The notes under the pieces were generated by a model. The model did not search any database. It was given only the letters and a program-made list of their open reading frames with translations, and was not told the DNA's origin. A DNA stretch of 64,000 nt from contig OW203744.1 of assembly GCA_934045075.1 (NCBI GenBank), positions 6,945,795 through 7,009,794 on the forward strand, given 5' to 3'. This DNA comes from Yponomeuta sedellus. Taxonomy: Eukaryota > Arthropoda > Insecta > Lepidoptera > Yponomeutidae. Shown here piece after piece: positions 1 to 11,323 of the stretch (position 1 is its first letter; each line of letters starts with the position of its first letter). A program made the translations under genes and the position numbers.

Positions 1-3000
1 GTAATAAGATTGGATGTTTTGTATTATAGTCGTAATAAGAGTTTAACAGCCTGCCTCCCACTCGCATTATTCCTGTGTCGTCAAGGAAGGGATTTAAATT
101 TAATAGTTTGTCCTTTGTTGAAAGCAACTGTTTTTTAGATAAAAGTTTGTATTGTTCTGTAAATAAATCGACCTGTACAATTTTGCTAAGTGTTTTTGTG
201 GCTGAGTCAAATTCCAATGTCTGAAGTGAACCAAGTAATTTGTTACGTGGATTACGACAATTATGAACAAACCTTTTTAAGTAAATAACAACTCGAAGTA
301 ATTTTCCAAAATTAGAAAAGTGATTTATGAAATTGTCTTCATTTAATGTGAAGTTATGACATTGCAACTTGACTTCAGGTAAATTTTTAACATCGGTTTC
401 TTGTGGTTGAGTAGGCCACTGCATATCGGTGTGATGAAAAAAGTGCGGTCCTGCCCACCACAAGCTTGAGGTTTTGAGTTGACTTATCGACAGTCCTCGG
501 GATCCAATGTCGGCAGGATTCATTTCTGTGGGAACGTAGTGCCATGAATTCAAATCTGAATTAGATGTTATTTCGTTTATTCTATTGTAAACAAAAGGTT
601 TTAAATTTTGTGTTTTACAGGTTTTAATCCAACCGAGTACAATTGTAGAATCGCACCAGAAAAAAATTTATGAAAATTCAATTCTCATACATTCTAATAC
701 CTTTTTTGCTAGTAAAGTGGCAAGCAAAGCACCGCATAGCTCTAGCCTAGGTATGGTTAGTCTTTGTTTTAGTGGCGCAACCTTGTTCTTTGCTAATAAC
801 AAACGTACGGTAACATGGCCGTTATTGTCTATTGACCGTGCGTATACGCAAGCTGAGTAAGCTTTCATTGAAGCATCGCTGAAGGCGTGAAGTTCGACCT
901 TAATGAATGAGTCACATAAAACTCATCGTGGAATTTGTAAAGTGGATAAATCAGGAAAATTATTTACAAAATTTTCCCATTGTAATTCAATCTCTGGGGG
1001 GAGTGACTCGTCCCACGAAATATTTTTTGACCAAAGAGTTTGTAAAATTTGTTTAGCTTGTAGCATACAAGGATTTATTAATCCTAACGGATCAAAAACT
1101 TGTGCAATAGTGGATAATATATTGCGTTTGCTTACATTTTGTTTTTGCTTAGACATGTTTTGTGAGGAAATATTATGTGGTGAAAATAGCAAAGTGTCCT
1201 TTTTGCAAGCCCAGAGCAGGCCAAGTGTTTTTGAATAGTCGTCCCTGCCTAAATTGAGTAAATCGTCGCTGCTATTTTCATCTACGATTTTATTTAATAA
1301 CAAAGGATTGTTAGTTCTCCATTTTCTTAAATGAAAATGAGCACTTTCTAGTTCTCGTATGATTCCTTTGCATGTTTGTATGAGGGTTTGTTCGTGGTCA
1401 CTTCCGGTTATGAGGTCATCGATATAAAAGTCGTGTAAGATTGTTTCACTTACATTTTTGTCTGTTGAATTTTGGCCTAGTTCGTAAATACACCTTGTAG
1501 CCAGGTATGGAGCCGAAGCTGTACCATAAGTAACGGTGTGCAACTTGTATTGTTTTATTTCCTGTTCTGGATCTGACCGCCAAAATATTTGTTGTAAATC
1601 TTGCTGTTTCTCATTTATGAGAATCTGTCTGTACATTTTCTCTATATCGGAAGTGACTACGAATTTGTGTTGACGAAATCGTATGAGTATGCTGAGTAAA
1701 TCGTCTTGTACAGTAGGACCTTTGTGTTGTATGTCGTTAAGCGACTTGCCTGAACTCGTGACTGCTGAAGCATCGAACACCGTTCGTAGTTTTGTAGTTA
1801 GGCTATCCTCGCGTAGGACGCCATGATGTGGTAAAAAATAAGAAAATTCATTTTTGTCTGTGTCTGAACTTTCAGACATGTGATGCAATGATTGGTATTC
1901 ATCCATGAACTGTATGTACTTTTGTTTAAATATAGGATTGTGCTTGAATTTCTTCTCAAGAGATTTAAATCTGACTAACGCTTGTTGTTTTGAGTCGCCT
2001 AAGCATTCAGGTGACTCTTTGAAGGGTATATTTACCACGAACTTACCGTCTGATTGGCGAACGGTAGTTGCCGTAAAAATGCCCTCACACTCAATGTCAC
2101 CTTTAGTGCGGCTTGGTTGAGACGTGGGGATTGATTCTAACTCAAAGAATTTATTGAGTTTTTCTTCGATCTCAATTCTGTTTTGAAAATGACAGTGGAC
2201 TGTAGTATAGGTATTTTTTGTTTTGTTTGAATTTGTTTGTATGGATCCTGAGACTAACCATCCTAGTGTTGTTTCAACTAGAGTAGGTTTATTGTTGCCC
2301 AGGATAATTTTATTATTCAGCAAAACCTCCCAAAAAAGATCGGCTCCTAACAGCATCTGAACGTCTGATGGTTCATTGAATGTTGGGTCCGCCAGCGTTA
2401 TGTTGTGAGGAATGTTGAGAGGCTCACAATTAATTTTTGTTGTAGGTATGAATTGAGTAATTTGTGGCACATCGAAACAATTGACGTCTGCGGTGTAACC
2501 ACTACTTGTGAGTGATGAAATAGACACATCACATCTTTTTGTAATTTTAGATGATTGTTTATTTAATCCTTGGACGGATACAGAAGTAGAATAGCTTGGA
2601 ATTTGTAATTGTTTTTGTGTATTTTCTGTTAGAAAGCTTGACGTGCTTCCGTTGTCCAACAGAGCACGGATTTTGTGTAAACGACCATTACGGTCTTGAA
2701 TATTGATTAAAGCTGTAGATAGCAGCACCTGGCTTGTATGTGTAGAAGATAGAGTGACATTATTGTTGGTTTGTTCTGTGCGTGACGTGTGAGTAGTGTT
2801 CGATTGCGATTCGGCCCTTTCTTGGTTTTGTAAAGTAGGTAACACCACACAGTCACGTGATGTAGTTGCTTTGGGTTCAAATTTTGATTTTTGTTCGATG
2901 TGTAACATACTATTGTGTCTCTGAAAGCATAATTTGCAAGGACCCATTCTGCAACGTTTTTCTTCATGACCCGCACGCAAACAGTTTGTACACAAATTTA

Positions 3001-4102
3001 ATTGTTTTATTTTTTGTATTCTTGCTTCGATTGGCATTGCTTTAAATTGATAGCATTGGTATATGGAATGAATGTGTTTGCATACAGGACATGTGTATTG
3101 TTTTGGTGTTGTTTGATTGGCTATAAATGCTTTGGAATGTTTGTGTGTGTCGTTTGGTTTTCGTACTGAATTTATTTGTGTTTCCTCCATAGTTTCTAAT
3201 AAATCTGCACGGTTCTTTAGGAATGTATTGAAATCGTCTAGTTGAGGTATATGTTTGATAAAATTGCGTTGTGATTCCCACTCACGGAACGTAATTCTGT
3301 CCAATTTTGTTGAAACCAAATGTATTATGAGAATGTCCCAGTGTTCTGTAGGTAAATTTAATGTCTTGAGTGCTCTTAGGTTTTTGTTAATAGTGTCAAT
3401 TGTGTTCCGTAATGCTCTTGATGATTCTTTCTTAATAGGATCAATGCTGAATAAAGCTTGTATGTGATTATTTATTAAAATTCTTTTGTTATTGTATCTT
3501 TCGCATAAAAGTTGCCATGCAACATCATAATTATCGGCAGAAAATTCTAACGATTGTATGATTAATGATGCACTGTCCTTGAGTGATGCACGCAAATAGT
3601 GAAATTTATGTATGTTTGAAATTGAAGTGTTTGTATGAACGAGTGACTTGTAAGTGTCGTGGTACTCTAGCCAGTCCTGATAGCGCCCAGAGAAGGTAGG
3701 TATTTGGATGGTAGGTAATTTAACGCTAGGCCCACCTGTGTGTATAGCAGTACCTGAACCTGTCACTGAAACGTCACCCTGCACCGCAGAGGCAGAACCA
3801 GCATCGACAGCATTCGAGTCCATCAGCTCCTGTGCCACTGCGATAGCAGCGAAGTAGCTAGACTCGAAATTCTCTCGCTCTTTGTGCTCGTCTTCTGGAA
3901 TTTCACATAATTGTTCGATTTGAGTTTGGATGGTATCAAATTCATTGTATAACTCTTGTATTTTGGTAAATCGAGCGTTCAGTTCATTAATTTGCAAGGA
4001 ACTTAGAACTTTACTGGGGGATAGCATTTTAAGAAATGTTTTGAAATTTGTGAGTTTACATTTTAATGAAGCTCTACTGCGCTTTAGTGATGGTAAATCC
4101 AT
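1..4102 (-). pseudogene. BEL/Pao retrotransposon gag-pol (BEL-A), two in-frame stops, cut by window edge
   Basis: Reads from ATG at 4102 toward position 1 and leaves the window. The first 1059 codons are open, then TGA (923-925) and TAA (668-670) interrupt the same frame, which otherwise stays readable to position 1. Order seen: gag with the DUF1759-like block (about residues 135-290, around YQDWLEYHDTYKSL), three Cys/His knuckles (CPVCKHIH, CTNCLRAGHEEKRC, CKLCFQRHNSMLH), retropepsin (LLDNGSTSSF), reverse transcriptase with FYIDDL, RNase H (FSDASMKAYSAC), then sequence around NPADIGSRG and the start of the integrase region. It would make virus-like particles and copy element RNA. The two stops make this copy inactive. 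Not close to BEL-B at 12.3 kb, whose gag differs. The integrase core and 3' LTR lie outside. Confidence 0.93.
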
Positions 4103-5150
4103 ATTAAATTATCAGCTGCAAATAAGATCAATTGTATGAAATATAGCTTGAAGTAAAGCGTGCTGAAATTTAAACCGTTTAAAAGAGAAGCAAAAATTTA
4201 AATTGGCGCGATACTTAAATTTTCAATGTGAAGCTGAAGGTGAAGTAGTCAAGCTTGCAGTTTAGTGCTATTGTACTTAATAATTTAGTGGTCAGAACAA
4301 AGCGAGAATCCGAATCATCGCCTGAATCTAATGACCGTTAGCCGTGCGCCTGCGCTTAGTGGGTAGTATCACGTAGGTACTACGTAATTGCCCAACCTCA
4401 CCGTTATATAGCCAGCTGGAACCATGCGAATAAAGCAATGTATTAGAAATAGGTCCGTATTATAATAGTGTTGAATAAATATACTGAGCACTGGAGTAAA
4501 CAAGCAGATGCAAAATTTCGAAAGAAAAATAAATTTTGAAACAATAACGGGTTAGCTTGTTATGATCGTGTTCAAACTAATTATTGGTGAGCACTGTAAT
4601 TAACTGGACCGAGAATATTTTGCTAATTGGGATAGGTATAGTGTGGGATGTTGATTGGAACGAACTTACGTCACACGTGTACACTTCCCTTTTCTTGGTA
4701 TATTGTAATCCTTAATTGGAGGAAACTGTAGATTGTTGATAAATATCGTCTGGATTGTACGAAACTCGTTGCGATTGTTGATTGCGTCGTCCACGAACCG
4801 ATGGCGTGTCCTCCGTTCGACCTCACCGCTACTCCTTTGTAGGTACTCGCCGCTGTGCTATGAGCTTGGCTTCTTCCAAAGTCGTATCCGGCTCGAAACA
4901 ATGGTGTGATTCGAGAGAGGAGTTGCAGCAGTCAGTGGAAATGAAGACGATAATTTTAAGCAATCACAAGTAGTTTTTTAATTAGAGAAAATACATCGAA
5001 ATTGTAAAACGTTACGACGTGTGTGATGTTAGCCGAAGGTAGACCGAATGAAGTGAGCCGCAGAGCCGCTTGCCGTTTGCACCAGTGTGAATGCATGTAC
5101 TATTGACACGCACACATGGAGTGCGTTAACACCGCGTTTTTATCAAACTT
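4103..5150 (-). other. Presumed 5' leader and LTR zone of BEL-A; no gene seen
   Basis: Upstream (on the minus strand) of the BEL-A start codon. A leader and 5' LTR are expected here, but no paired LTR is available in the window and I could not fix LTR ends or a primer-binding site. Short open frames here show no family resemblance. Confidence 0.4.
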
Positions 5151-5159
5151 AATATATCT

Positions 5160-5369
5160 TCAGGAATTTTATTAAAGAAACGTATACAATGTAATGTATA
5201 CGTTTACAATGTAATATACGTAATACAATGTAAACACTTTTATGAAGGATGTAACCTTTGCCAGCCTAAATCTAGGGAACAAAAGCTTATGTTTATTTCT
5301 GGTATTTACATTACGCTGAGCGAGTTCACAAGGGCCGCGATGTTTTTCTGTGATAACACTATGTAGCAT
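5160..5369 (-). pseudogene. Non-LTR retrotransposon reverse transcriptase, extreme C-terminal fragment
   Basis: Minus-strand peptide containing NVNTRNKHKLLFPRFRLAKV, followed by a degraded tail. The same stretch recurs in the fragment at 53.5-53.8 kb (NVNTRNKHKLLIPRFRLAKV), so these are two copies of one non-LTR family. This pattern of NTR..HxL..PRxRL near the C-terminus is characteristic of insect jockey-like/CR1-like reverse transcriptases. Only the last few dozen codons survive, as expected for 5'-truncated insertions. Confidence 0.6.
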
Positions 5370-5379
5370 ATTTTAGATT

Positions 5380-5552
5380 ATAAGTATTGAAAAAAGCGAC
5401 TTCTACTAGTGTTACTGATTTTTATTTTTATCTGTAGTGTATTTATTCTATAAAGGTGGTTAAATATTATTAATGTTATCTTCACTCACGAATTGGGCTC
5501 CCTGTAATGTTGGTTGTATAAGAGGAAAATAAAATAAAATAAAAAAAAAATG
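5380..5552 (+). repeat. Possible non-LTR 3' end with A-rich tail
   Basis: Plus-strand sequence ends in GTATAAGAGGAAAATAAAAT and repeated AAAAT units followed by ten A residues (to about 5550), the shape of a retroposed 3' terminus. No coding part is attached, and no target-site duplication was identified. Confidence 0.35.
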
Positions 5553-6219
5553 TTGGTGACCTACAGTTAAGTTGACCTACACTTTAGGTATTTTTTAGCT
5601 TTGTTACTGACGCTTTGGCGTACTCTCTACTAGAAACGAGTTGTTTTAAATCATTCATTGTCATTTAATAACTGCACTGTCTGTTTCTGCCCTGTTAACA
5701 AATTTAAAGTACGATAATAAAATTGTTTTATTTGAGACAAAAATGGCGATTGGCGATAGAGTGAGAAAACAAAATGGAGGATTGACGAACGAAACGAAGC
5801 GGCACAATGTTGGGCACACGCAGGCAGGGCGTCGACGCTCCGCTCTGCTTTCGTTCAGTGGTGTTCGGCTCTCGTTGGGCTCCGACGATTTACGATAAGC
5901 TCCGAAGACTTCCGGAGTCGACTTTTTCTTTGTTTTTGTCGTGGCGAGCAACGCAAATATGGCCGACAAATGATGTACCACTATATGATTTGCAATCGAT
6001 TGACGATTTTTTATGCACTTTTCAGTATTGGCCTCTGCTGAAGAAATTGGCGCTTTTCCTGACGTGATGAATCTTATAGATGCAGAACTTGATTCTTCGT
6101 TCTTCCACCCCACCAGCAGCTGGATTGCGAGATAGGACCAAAATTATGTGTGAGACACATCTGGTATTATAAGTGGACTGTATTGATTGTAGGGGCTGAC
6201 GGAGGTCTCTTGTAGAAGA
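5553..6219. other. No gene recognised
   Basis: Contains a long minus-strand open frame (5661-6113) without recognisable motifs and a slightly GC-richer patch near 5800-5900. I see no splice-supported or family-supported gene. Confidence 0.4.
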
Positions 6220-6606
6220 TTAATACCCAGAGTCCACATACCACAGGTAACTCCGGATACTCGCCGAAAATGCAGTCAACAGTGCCTTATCCGTCTTATC
6301 TGGAGTCTTTCCCTTCTTCGGGCAATGCTTAATGGCATGTCCTAGCCGTTTACATCTGAAGCAGCGAAACTGGAACATCTTTTCTTGTTTTTTGCAATCG
6401 TAGCGTTCCACAGGATCAGCAACATTTAAGTAGTGAATTTCCACGTAGCATAGTCTTCGATTCCGCGTAGTTTTTTCACAGAAATTCCCGACTCGCCGGC
6501 CATTGTCAGCGTGGGGGCAGGCTTGCAAAAGTGATAATTTTCTTTCTTCGCTCTTGCAAACTGAAATATATATCTCGACGAGCAGCGCGTTATATCCTAG
6601 GCCCAT
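6220..6606 (-). pseudogene. Ty1/copia gag-protease junction fragment
   Basis: Minus-strand open frame with a CCHC knuckle (CFRCKRLGHAIKHC) followed about 25 residues later by WYVDSG, the start of a copia aspartic protease. It is then cut off. The knuckle and the W-x-DSG spacing are what copia polyproteins show. Upstream sits a copia-type primer-binding site and a short LTR, so gag is joined almost directly to the leader and the N-terminal gag half is missing. The copy is deleted on both sides. Confidence 0.7.
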
Positions 6607-6610
6607 AACC
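6601..6610 (-). promoter_or_regulatory. Copia-type primer-binding site
   Basis: On the minus strand the sequence reads GGTTATGGGCCTAGG directly after the LTR. This closely resembles the primer-binding site of Drosophila copia (GGTTATGGGCCCAG), recalled from knowledge of that element. Confidence 0.6.
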
Positions 6611-6780
6611 TATTGGGCTAGGCCGGAAATCAAAGATGTGAAGTCAATGTAATAGGATTTTATTAATTCGGTAGGTGCCAAAATACACAGGTGATGCACC
6701 ATAGATCACAGAAGACAGAGAGAGAGAGCGATAAATATACAGAGTAGATAAAACGTCACTAGATGCGTTCCGTATCAACA
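6611..6780 (-). repeat. Probable copia 5' LTR, about 170 bp
   Basis: Minus strand begins TGTTGATACGG (at 6780), carries AATAAAAT in its second half, and ends CCCAATA immediately before the copia-like primer-binding site. Only one LTR is present, so the boundaries rest on the TG start and the primer site. Confidence 0.5.
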
Positions 6781-6822
6781 TTTACTTTTTCTAACAGTGA
6801 CATTTACTAATCCCCCCAATAA

Positions 6823-6887
6823 AATATAGTAACAAGTGTTAGTATGTATACTCCTAGTATGTATACTAACACTTGTAACTATATTTT
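6823..6887. repeat. Imperfect inverted repeat (hairpin)
   Basis: Arms of about 29 bp (6823-6851 and 6859-6887) are reverse complements with about three mismatches, separated by a few bases. The core is ACAAGTGTTAGTAT. It could be the remnant of a palindromic MITE. Confidence 0.7.
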
Positions 6888-7700
6888 TTTTAAAAGAGGC
6901 AAAATAAAATGAAAATAAAAAATAAAAGAAGGAAATCCTCACAAATATCAAACACCTATGAGGGTTACAAATGAAAGCGGGCCTGAGGGGCCGCGTCCTT
7001 TAAATGTCCTTAAATTTACACTTTAAAAACTACACCTTATATAATAGGTACATGTAATTCTTATATTATGTTAACAAGAGTTCCGCTTAGCTGGTAATCC
7101 TACTGAAGCGTGGAAATCTGCGGTTCAGTTAATTTTTTATTACAGAATGGTTAAGTGAAAATCCTACCAAAACGTGGAAACCTGCGTTTCGGTTATTAAT
7201 TATTTTATTCAAAGTCCACTTTCGTGCCGCAAAACAAAACAAAAGGTTAACTGTACGGAACCCGCAAGCAGACCGGAGAGCTCAGGTGTGGCAATTTATC
7301 TTGGAATTTCGTTGCGCATACAAAAAGCAGAGATAAGAAGAAGGCGCCCTGCAGGTATCTTCAACGTCCTGGGTCGTGCGTGGCACGCTTCCAGGAAGGT
7401 GCAAGCGAGTGCTACGCTTTCTGTAGCCGGCAAAGCTGGCTTCTTGCCTGCATTCTTCGCGGATGGTTTAGTAGTGATAAAGTGAAGGCGACCCTTTAGC
7501 CGTCTGCGCAAAAACAAGTCTCGGCCATGGACCAGCCAGAACGCCGGCTCGCATTGCTGTTCTGCCAAATTGCCGATATTGACTACACAGAATAGTTTAC
7601 GGCCGATTCGTCTACACAGCGGTCCGGTCGCCGAGCAAAAATTAAAAGAAAAAAAATAACCCCACTACACACTGTAGTAATTTTACAAAAAAATATTTTA
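6888..7700. other. No gene; contains a two-unit tandem repeat
   Basis: At 7091-7215 two units of about 62 bp share AATCCTAC..AA.CGTGGAAA.CTGCG. The rest, including GC-richer sequence at 7260-7560, has open frames on both strands that show no motif I recognise. Confidence 0.4.
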
Positions 7701-7710
7701 TTATAATAGT

Positions 7711-7760
7711 GTGCCTCAGGTCGTGGGTTCGATTCCCGATGGGGGCAGCATTCACTACAT
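7711..7760 (+). repeat. tRNA-derived SINE fragment (B box)
   Basis: GGTCGTGGGTTCGATTCCC (7719-7737) is a clear RNA polymerase III B-box in tRNA context. No A box precedes it at the right distance, so this is a truncated SINE head. Confidence 0.55.
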
Positions 7761-7939
7761 ACATTGGTATTTCAGTGTAGGTGTATTATTATTATTATTA
7801 ATACGTTTATTGCACATAAGTAAAAAAATACAATGGCAATGTGGCGGACTTTATGCTATAAGCATTTTCTACCAGTCAACCACAGATGGTGCAAGAGATT
7901 AAATGGTAGGCATTCGAAACAAAACGGAAGAGAAACTTA

Positions 7940-8110
7940 GTTAAAATTAGATAAGCTGACAAGTACTCAATAAGTACATATAATATATAAGTAAGTAAAT
8001 ATACACTATATACTTATAATAGATAATAATTATATATAAAAATATATATAAAAATATATATATACTAATAACTATCACAACATAGGTATTATAAATATAT
8101 ATTAAAAAGG
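7940..8110. repeat. AT-rich simple sequence
   Basis: Runs of (TA)n and TATATAAAAATATATA units at 8030-8070 within a region of A and T only. No coding content. Confidence 0.6.
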
Positions 8111-8143
8111 ACGTAAGACAGTAGTGAGATTGTAATTACACAC

Positions 8144-8174
8144 AGCTGGGATCCTCCTCGGGAGGATCCCAGCT
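8144..8174. repeat. Perfect 14-bp-arm hairpin
   Basis: AGCTGGGATCCTCC, then TCG, then GGAGGATCCCAGCT. A three-base loop with perfect arms, immediately beside AT-rich repeats. Confidence 0.75.
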
Positions 8175-8227
8175 TTATTATTTGTGTTTCGATGTTTCTG
8201 GAAATAGACAAAATATACTACAGTAAG

Positions 8228-8335
8228 ACGGCCTCGATGGTGTAGCGGTTAACACACTTGACTATATACTTACCAAAACAGAGGTCGTGGGCTCAATTCC
8301 CACTGCAAAACTAGGTCATTACAAATGACCTTAGT
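8228..8335 (+). repeat. tRNA-derived SINE
   Basis: A-box-like TGGTGTAGCGGTTAACAC and B-box-like GGTCGTGGGCTCAATTCCC are spaced as in a tRNA-derived SINE head. The B box matches the fragment at 7719 except for C in place of T and A in place of G within the loop. Confidence 0.65.
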
Positions 8336-8344
8336 CCGAGTGGC

Positions 8345-8475
8345 TTAGGGCCTGGCCACAGTTTCTGGCGGTGTGGAGCGCGGCGCGGCGAGAGTGGTTG
8401 CGAGAGGCACGGTATGCGGTGGTATGCCACAGCTCGACCAGTTGAGACCGCGGCGGCATCAGCGGTGGACGTATT
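8345..8475. repeat. GC-rich MITE-like fragment
   Basis: Begins GGCCTGGCCACAGTTTCTGG and is strongly GC-rich against its AT-rich surroundings. The reverse complement of the end of the GC-rich block near 30290 reads CTTGGCCACAGTCACCTG, so the two probably share a terminus. Confidence 0.4.
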
Positions 8476-8484
8476 TAGAGTATA

Positions 8485-8795
8485 GAGAACTATTATAATG
8501 GCCCTATTAAAAGTGGCACGGTATTGCCTTGAAACTAGTGCGTTCTTAGCTCAAGATATCATTCAGTCAAGAATAGGAGCGGGTGCGCTCCAGTTAACCA
8601 GAAAAAGGGAGAATTTGGCGAATTTCTCTGTCTTTATTATGAATATAGGAAGTATCCTGATATTTTTTTTGAATATACAAGGGCAAACCTTTGATTATAT
8701 ACTCGCCCACATACACGAAGACTTAAATGATAAAGTTAATTTCAAGAAAATTGTTTCACCTCCAAAACAGCTGTTTCTAACTTTAAGGTAAAGTA
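8485..8795 (+). pseudogene. Harbinger transposase N-terminal fragment (HARBI1-like)
   Basis: Two frames together give the N-terminal block of HARBI1-like proteins: GEFLCLYYEYRKYPDIFFEY in one frame, then FDYILAHIHEDL..NFKKIVSPPKQLFLTLR in the next. A frameshift lies near 8690. The frame stops right after LTLR at 8791 and no catalytic domain follows. The partner gene of the same element type (MADF/BESS) lies on the opposite strand at 10.7-11.2 kb, with a pogo-like element in between. Confidence 0.6.
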
Positions 8796-9242
8796 CTTTA
8801 TGCAGAAAGTGAACTTGTTCATCCCAAAGTATTTATTTATTTACCATAGATAAATTATTAATCAAACTTAAATTTGTTTTTAATGAGGACTTTTCAGTGA
8901 CAGCTGTCAGTTGAGTTCATTAAAAAAAACTAGATGGCGCTGCAAAAAGACCAAAATGTCTTCATGTTTTTAAGTCTGTGGTTTTAATCGTTATGATTCT
9001 GTGATAGTCTGTGATCTAAACTAGACTTTGTTTCGAAACTGTTCAAACTTTAAAGTTATCGAAGTATTTTTACTTTGTTTATTATATACGTCCGTGAATT
9101 GTGTCTTTGCTCATGACTAGCCCATGCATTGTGCATTTTTGTAAAAACATAAGACAGGCACCACAGATAAGGTGCAGTGATGTTATGACATCGGCACCAT
9201 CTATCGGTAACGTTGCAGTACTATTTTGTGTAATTCATGGTG
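8796..9242. other. No gene recognised
   Basis: AT-rich sequence between the Harbinger fragment and the pogo-like element. I see no protein motif here. Confidence 0.4.
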
Positions 9243-9244
9243 TA

Positions 9245-10633
9245 GGTGAGGTGGGGTAAGAGGGTCACCGGGGTAAGAGGGTCTAGTGACAATAACTAGT
9301 AAACCAAAGCGTTTATCACTATGCTTTTCTGTCGATAAAACAGACAAGGCAAATTATTTTGAATGGTTTTCATGAGATGTCGCTACGATGCTCAAAGGCC
9401 GAAAAACATGAAGAAATGTCTCAGAGTTGTGAATTTCGATAGCACAAAGTTGGCGCGTTATTTTGCAAACCAAATATTGCTTGAAAAAAGACTGCTGGTA
9501 ATAATTTCACTGAATAAATGCACGGAGAAAACTGTAAGTGTTTCGTTTTATTAGTAATTTTAGATAAAAATCCACGAATAATACGAGTTTCTTTTGCTTG
9601 TAAATTCCAACCTCCAAAAACATTAGCTGGTGTAAGAGTTTCTCTTCCCCCATGTCAGGGATGACAAACATTTTCGATAGGTAGTTTATAACTAGTAAAA
9701 ATGAAAAGGTGTAAGAAATAAAATAAAACAAAAACCATTCTAATATTTAACATTAAAATGTTGTCAAAATAAAAGAGTTGTGTTTTGTAATACGTCTCTT
9801 TGTAGTCGAGACTTTCTTTCGAATTTTACTATTTTGAATTAGAATTTAGTAAAATAGTAATTATGATTGTTACAGGAATAATATGAAAAATGTCGCGAAA
9901 ATATAAACATCGGATATAAGCAGATATGATAATGAAAAATTAAGGGACGCTGTCAGGGCAGTAAAAAGTTAAACAATACCTGCTTACGCGCTGCATCAAT
10001 ACTTTATAATATACCAAGTGCAACAATTGTTAACCACGTATTGAAACCGCATTTGAGCCTTTTTCTTTTAATCTCTTACTCGCACATAGTGCCCTTGTTT
10101 TTTTTTTTGTGTAACTGCTATAATTCTGTTTAATTTTATTATTACTGTTTGTATGGAGAGTAAACTAAAAGAAAAATAGCTGGTCCAGTTCATTTTAGTT
10201 TGTTACCCCTGATCGGACCTGTATGTTCCTCTTACCCCAAATTGGTTTACTCATTATTTTCATTCTAAATTATGCCTTATTTTAACGACAGTGAGATTCA
10301 ATATTAACTGAAGCAGTTCTTACCAGAACTTCACGAGAAATTAGCAACTAATATTTAAATTCAAACTTCATTTTTATGAAATACAAGAGTGAAATAATAG
10401 ACTGTCCCTCTTACCCCATATGAGGGGGAAGAGGAACGTTTATACAATCTGCATATTTATGTAAATATCATCGTAAGAACTATTAGCAGCGCAATGAAAC
10501 TTAGTCTATGGGAAGCTAACACTTAAAGGTTAGTTTTGTGTGTTTCGAAGATGTTGTAAGACTTTAACTGTCCTTCCTAACCCACAAAATATGTTACTGA
10601 AAATAGGGTATGTTCCTCTTACCCCACCTCACT
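9245..10633. mobile_element. Pogo-like (Tc1/mariner superfamily) element with TA duplication, decayed
   Basis: Terminal inverted repeats: left GGTGAGGTGGGGTAAGAGG from 9245, right end reverse complement AGTGAGGTGGGGTAAGAGG, both flanked by TA (9243-9244 and 10634-10635). Variants of CCTCTTACCCC recur inside (around 10226 and 10407) and AAGAGG motifs follow the left end, so subterminal repeats are present. Near 9930-10060 the plus strand gives LRDAVRAV..TIPAYA.. and IPSATIVNHV with frame breaks, resembling the N-terminal HTH_psq/CENP-B region of pogo/Tigger transposases. No DDE domain remains. Confidence 0.7.
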
Positions 10634-10742
10634 TACATACAATAAAGAATATTCTTTTCTACAATTTTTTTAATGACGTCTCATTATAATTACATTTTTG
10701 CATAACATTAGTCAATAATCAAGTTCTTAACTTTTTAGTAAA

Positions 10743-11210
10743 TTATGAATTATTAATATTATTTATGCCGTAGTCAGAAGGCGGAGGTTGAGTGTAATAG
10801 CCTTGATAACCTGGATATTGATTGAGACTAATTTCGTCCATCAAAGCTTGAGTGAATTTATTACTCAGTCTCATTTTCTGTAAAACATTAAGCTTTTCTA
10901 TTTCTGGAAATAAACTCATCAAAAAGTGATATTCATCTGACCTGGGAATGTCTTTTTCTTTACCACCTGCTAAGTCAGCTTCCAATAACTTCAATTTTTC
11001 TCTCTATTTCTAAATACTGAGCACGGATTTCAGTTGTTTTCAATCGTTTTCGAGAAGAATTTTGTGTTTTATGTCTTTTGCTTGAGACTGTATCTGCTGT
11101 CCTGATGAATGTGGAGTTGGTATTTGCTGTGTCGGGGAGGTAGAACTTGATGGCATAGGTGAAACTGACGCATGGTGGGGTATTTGATGCAAAAAGCTGG
11201 TCATCACATT
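10743..11210 (-). pseudogene. MADF/BESS-domain protein remnant (Harbinger accessory gene)
   Basis: The C-terminal part reads SDEYHFLMSLFPEIEKLNVLQKMRLSNKFTQALMDEI, a BESS motif. A homologous stretch occurs in the protein at 56.7-57.3 kb (DDYYFFMSLLPQMEKLTPVQKF). Upstream is a Ser/Pro/Gln-rich linker (PSSSTSPTQQIPTPHSSGQQ) broken by stops near 11000-11040. In Harbinger elements such DNA-binding partners accompany the transposase; here the transposase piece is at 8.5-8.8 kb in convergent orientation. The MADF domain itself is missing. Confidence 0.6.
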
Positions 11211-11323
11211 TTTATTTGATTATGCTTGCTTACCGTTTGTTTGTGTGTCTTTTGTCGTGAATTCATTAAAAAGGTAGTCAAAAACATTTGAAACTGCTAT
11301 ATAAGTAGGAAAAAAACATTTAT

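Noticed and set aside
5661..6113. 150-aa minus-strand open frame
   Set aside because: No motif, no splice context, and a basic, low-complexity composition. Probably chance.
7296..7568. Overlapping open frames on both strands in GC-richer DNA
   Set aside because: Open frames on both strands over the same bases with no family resemblance point to composition and not coding.
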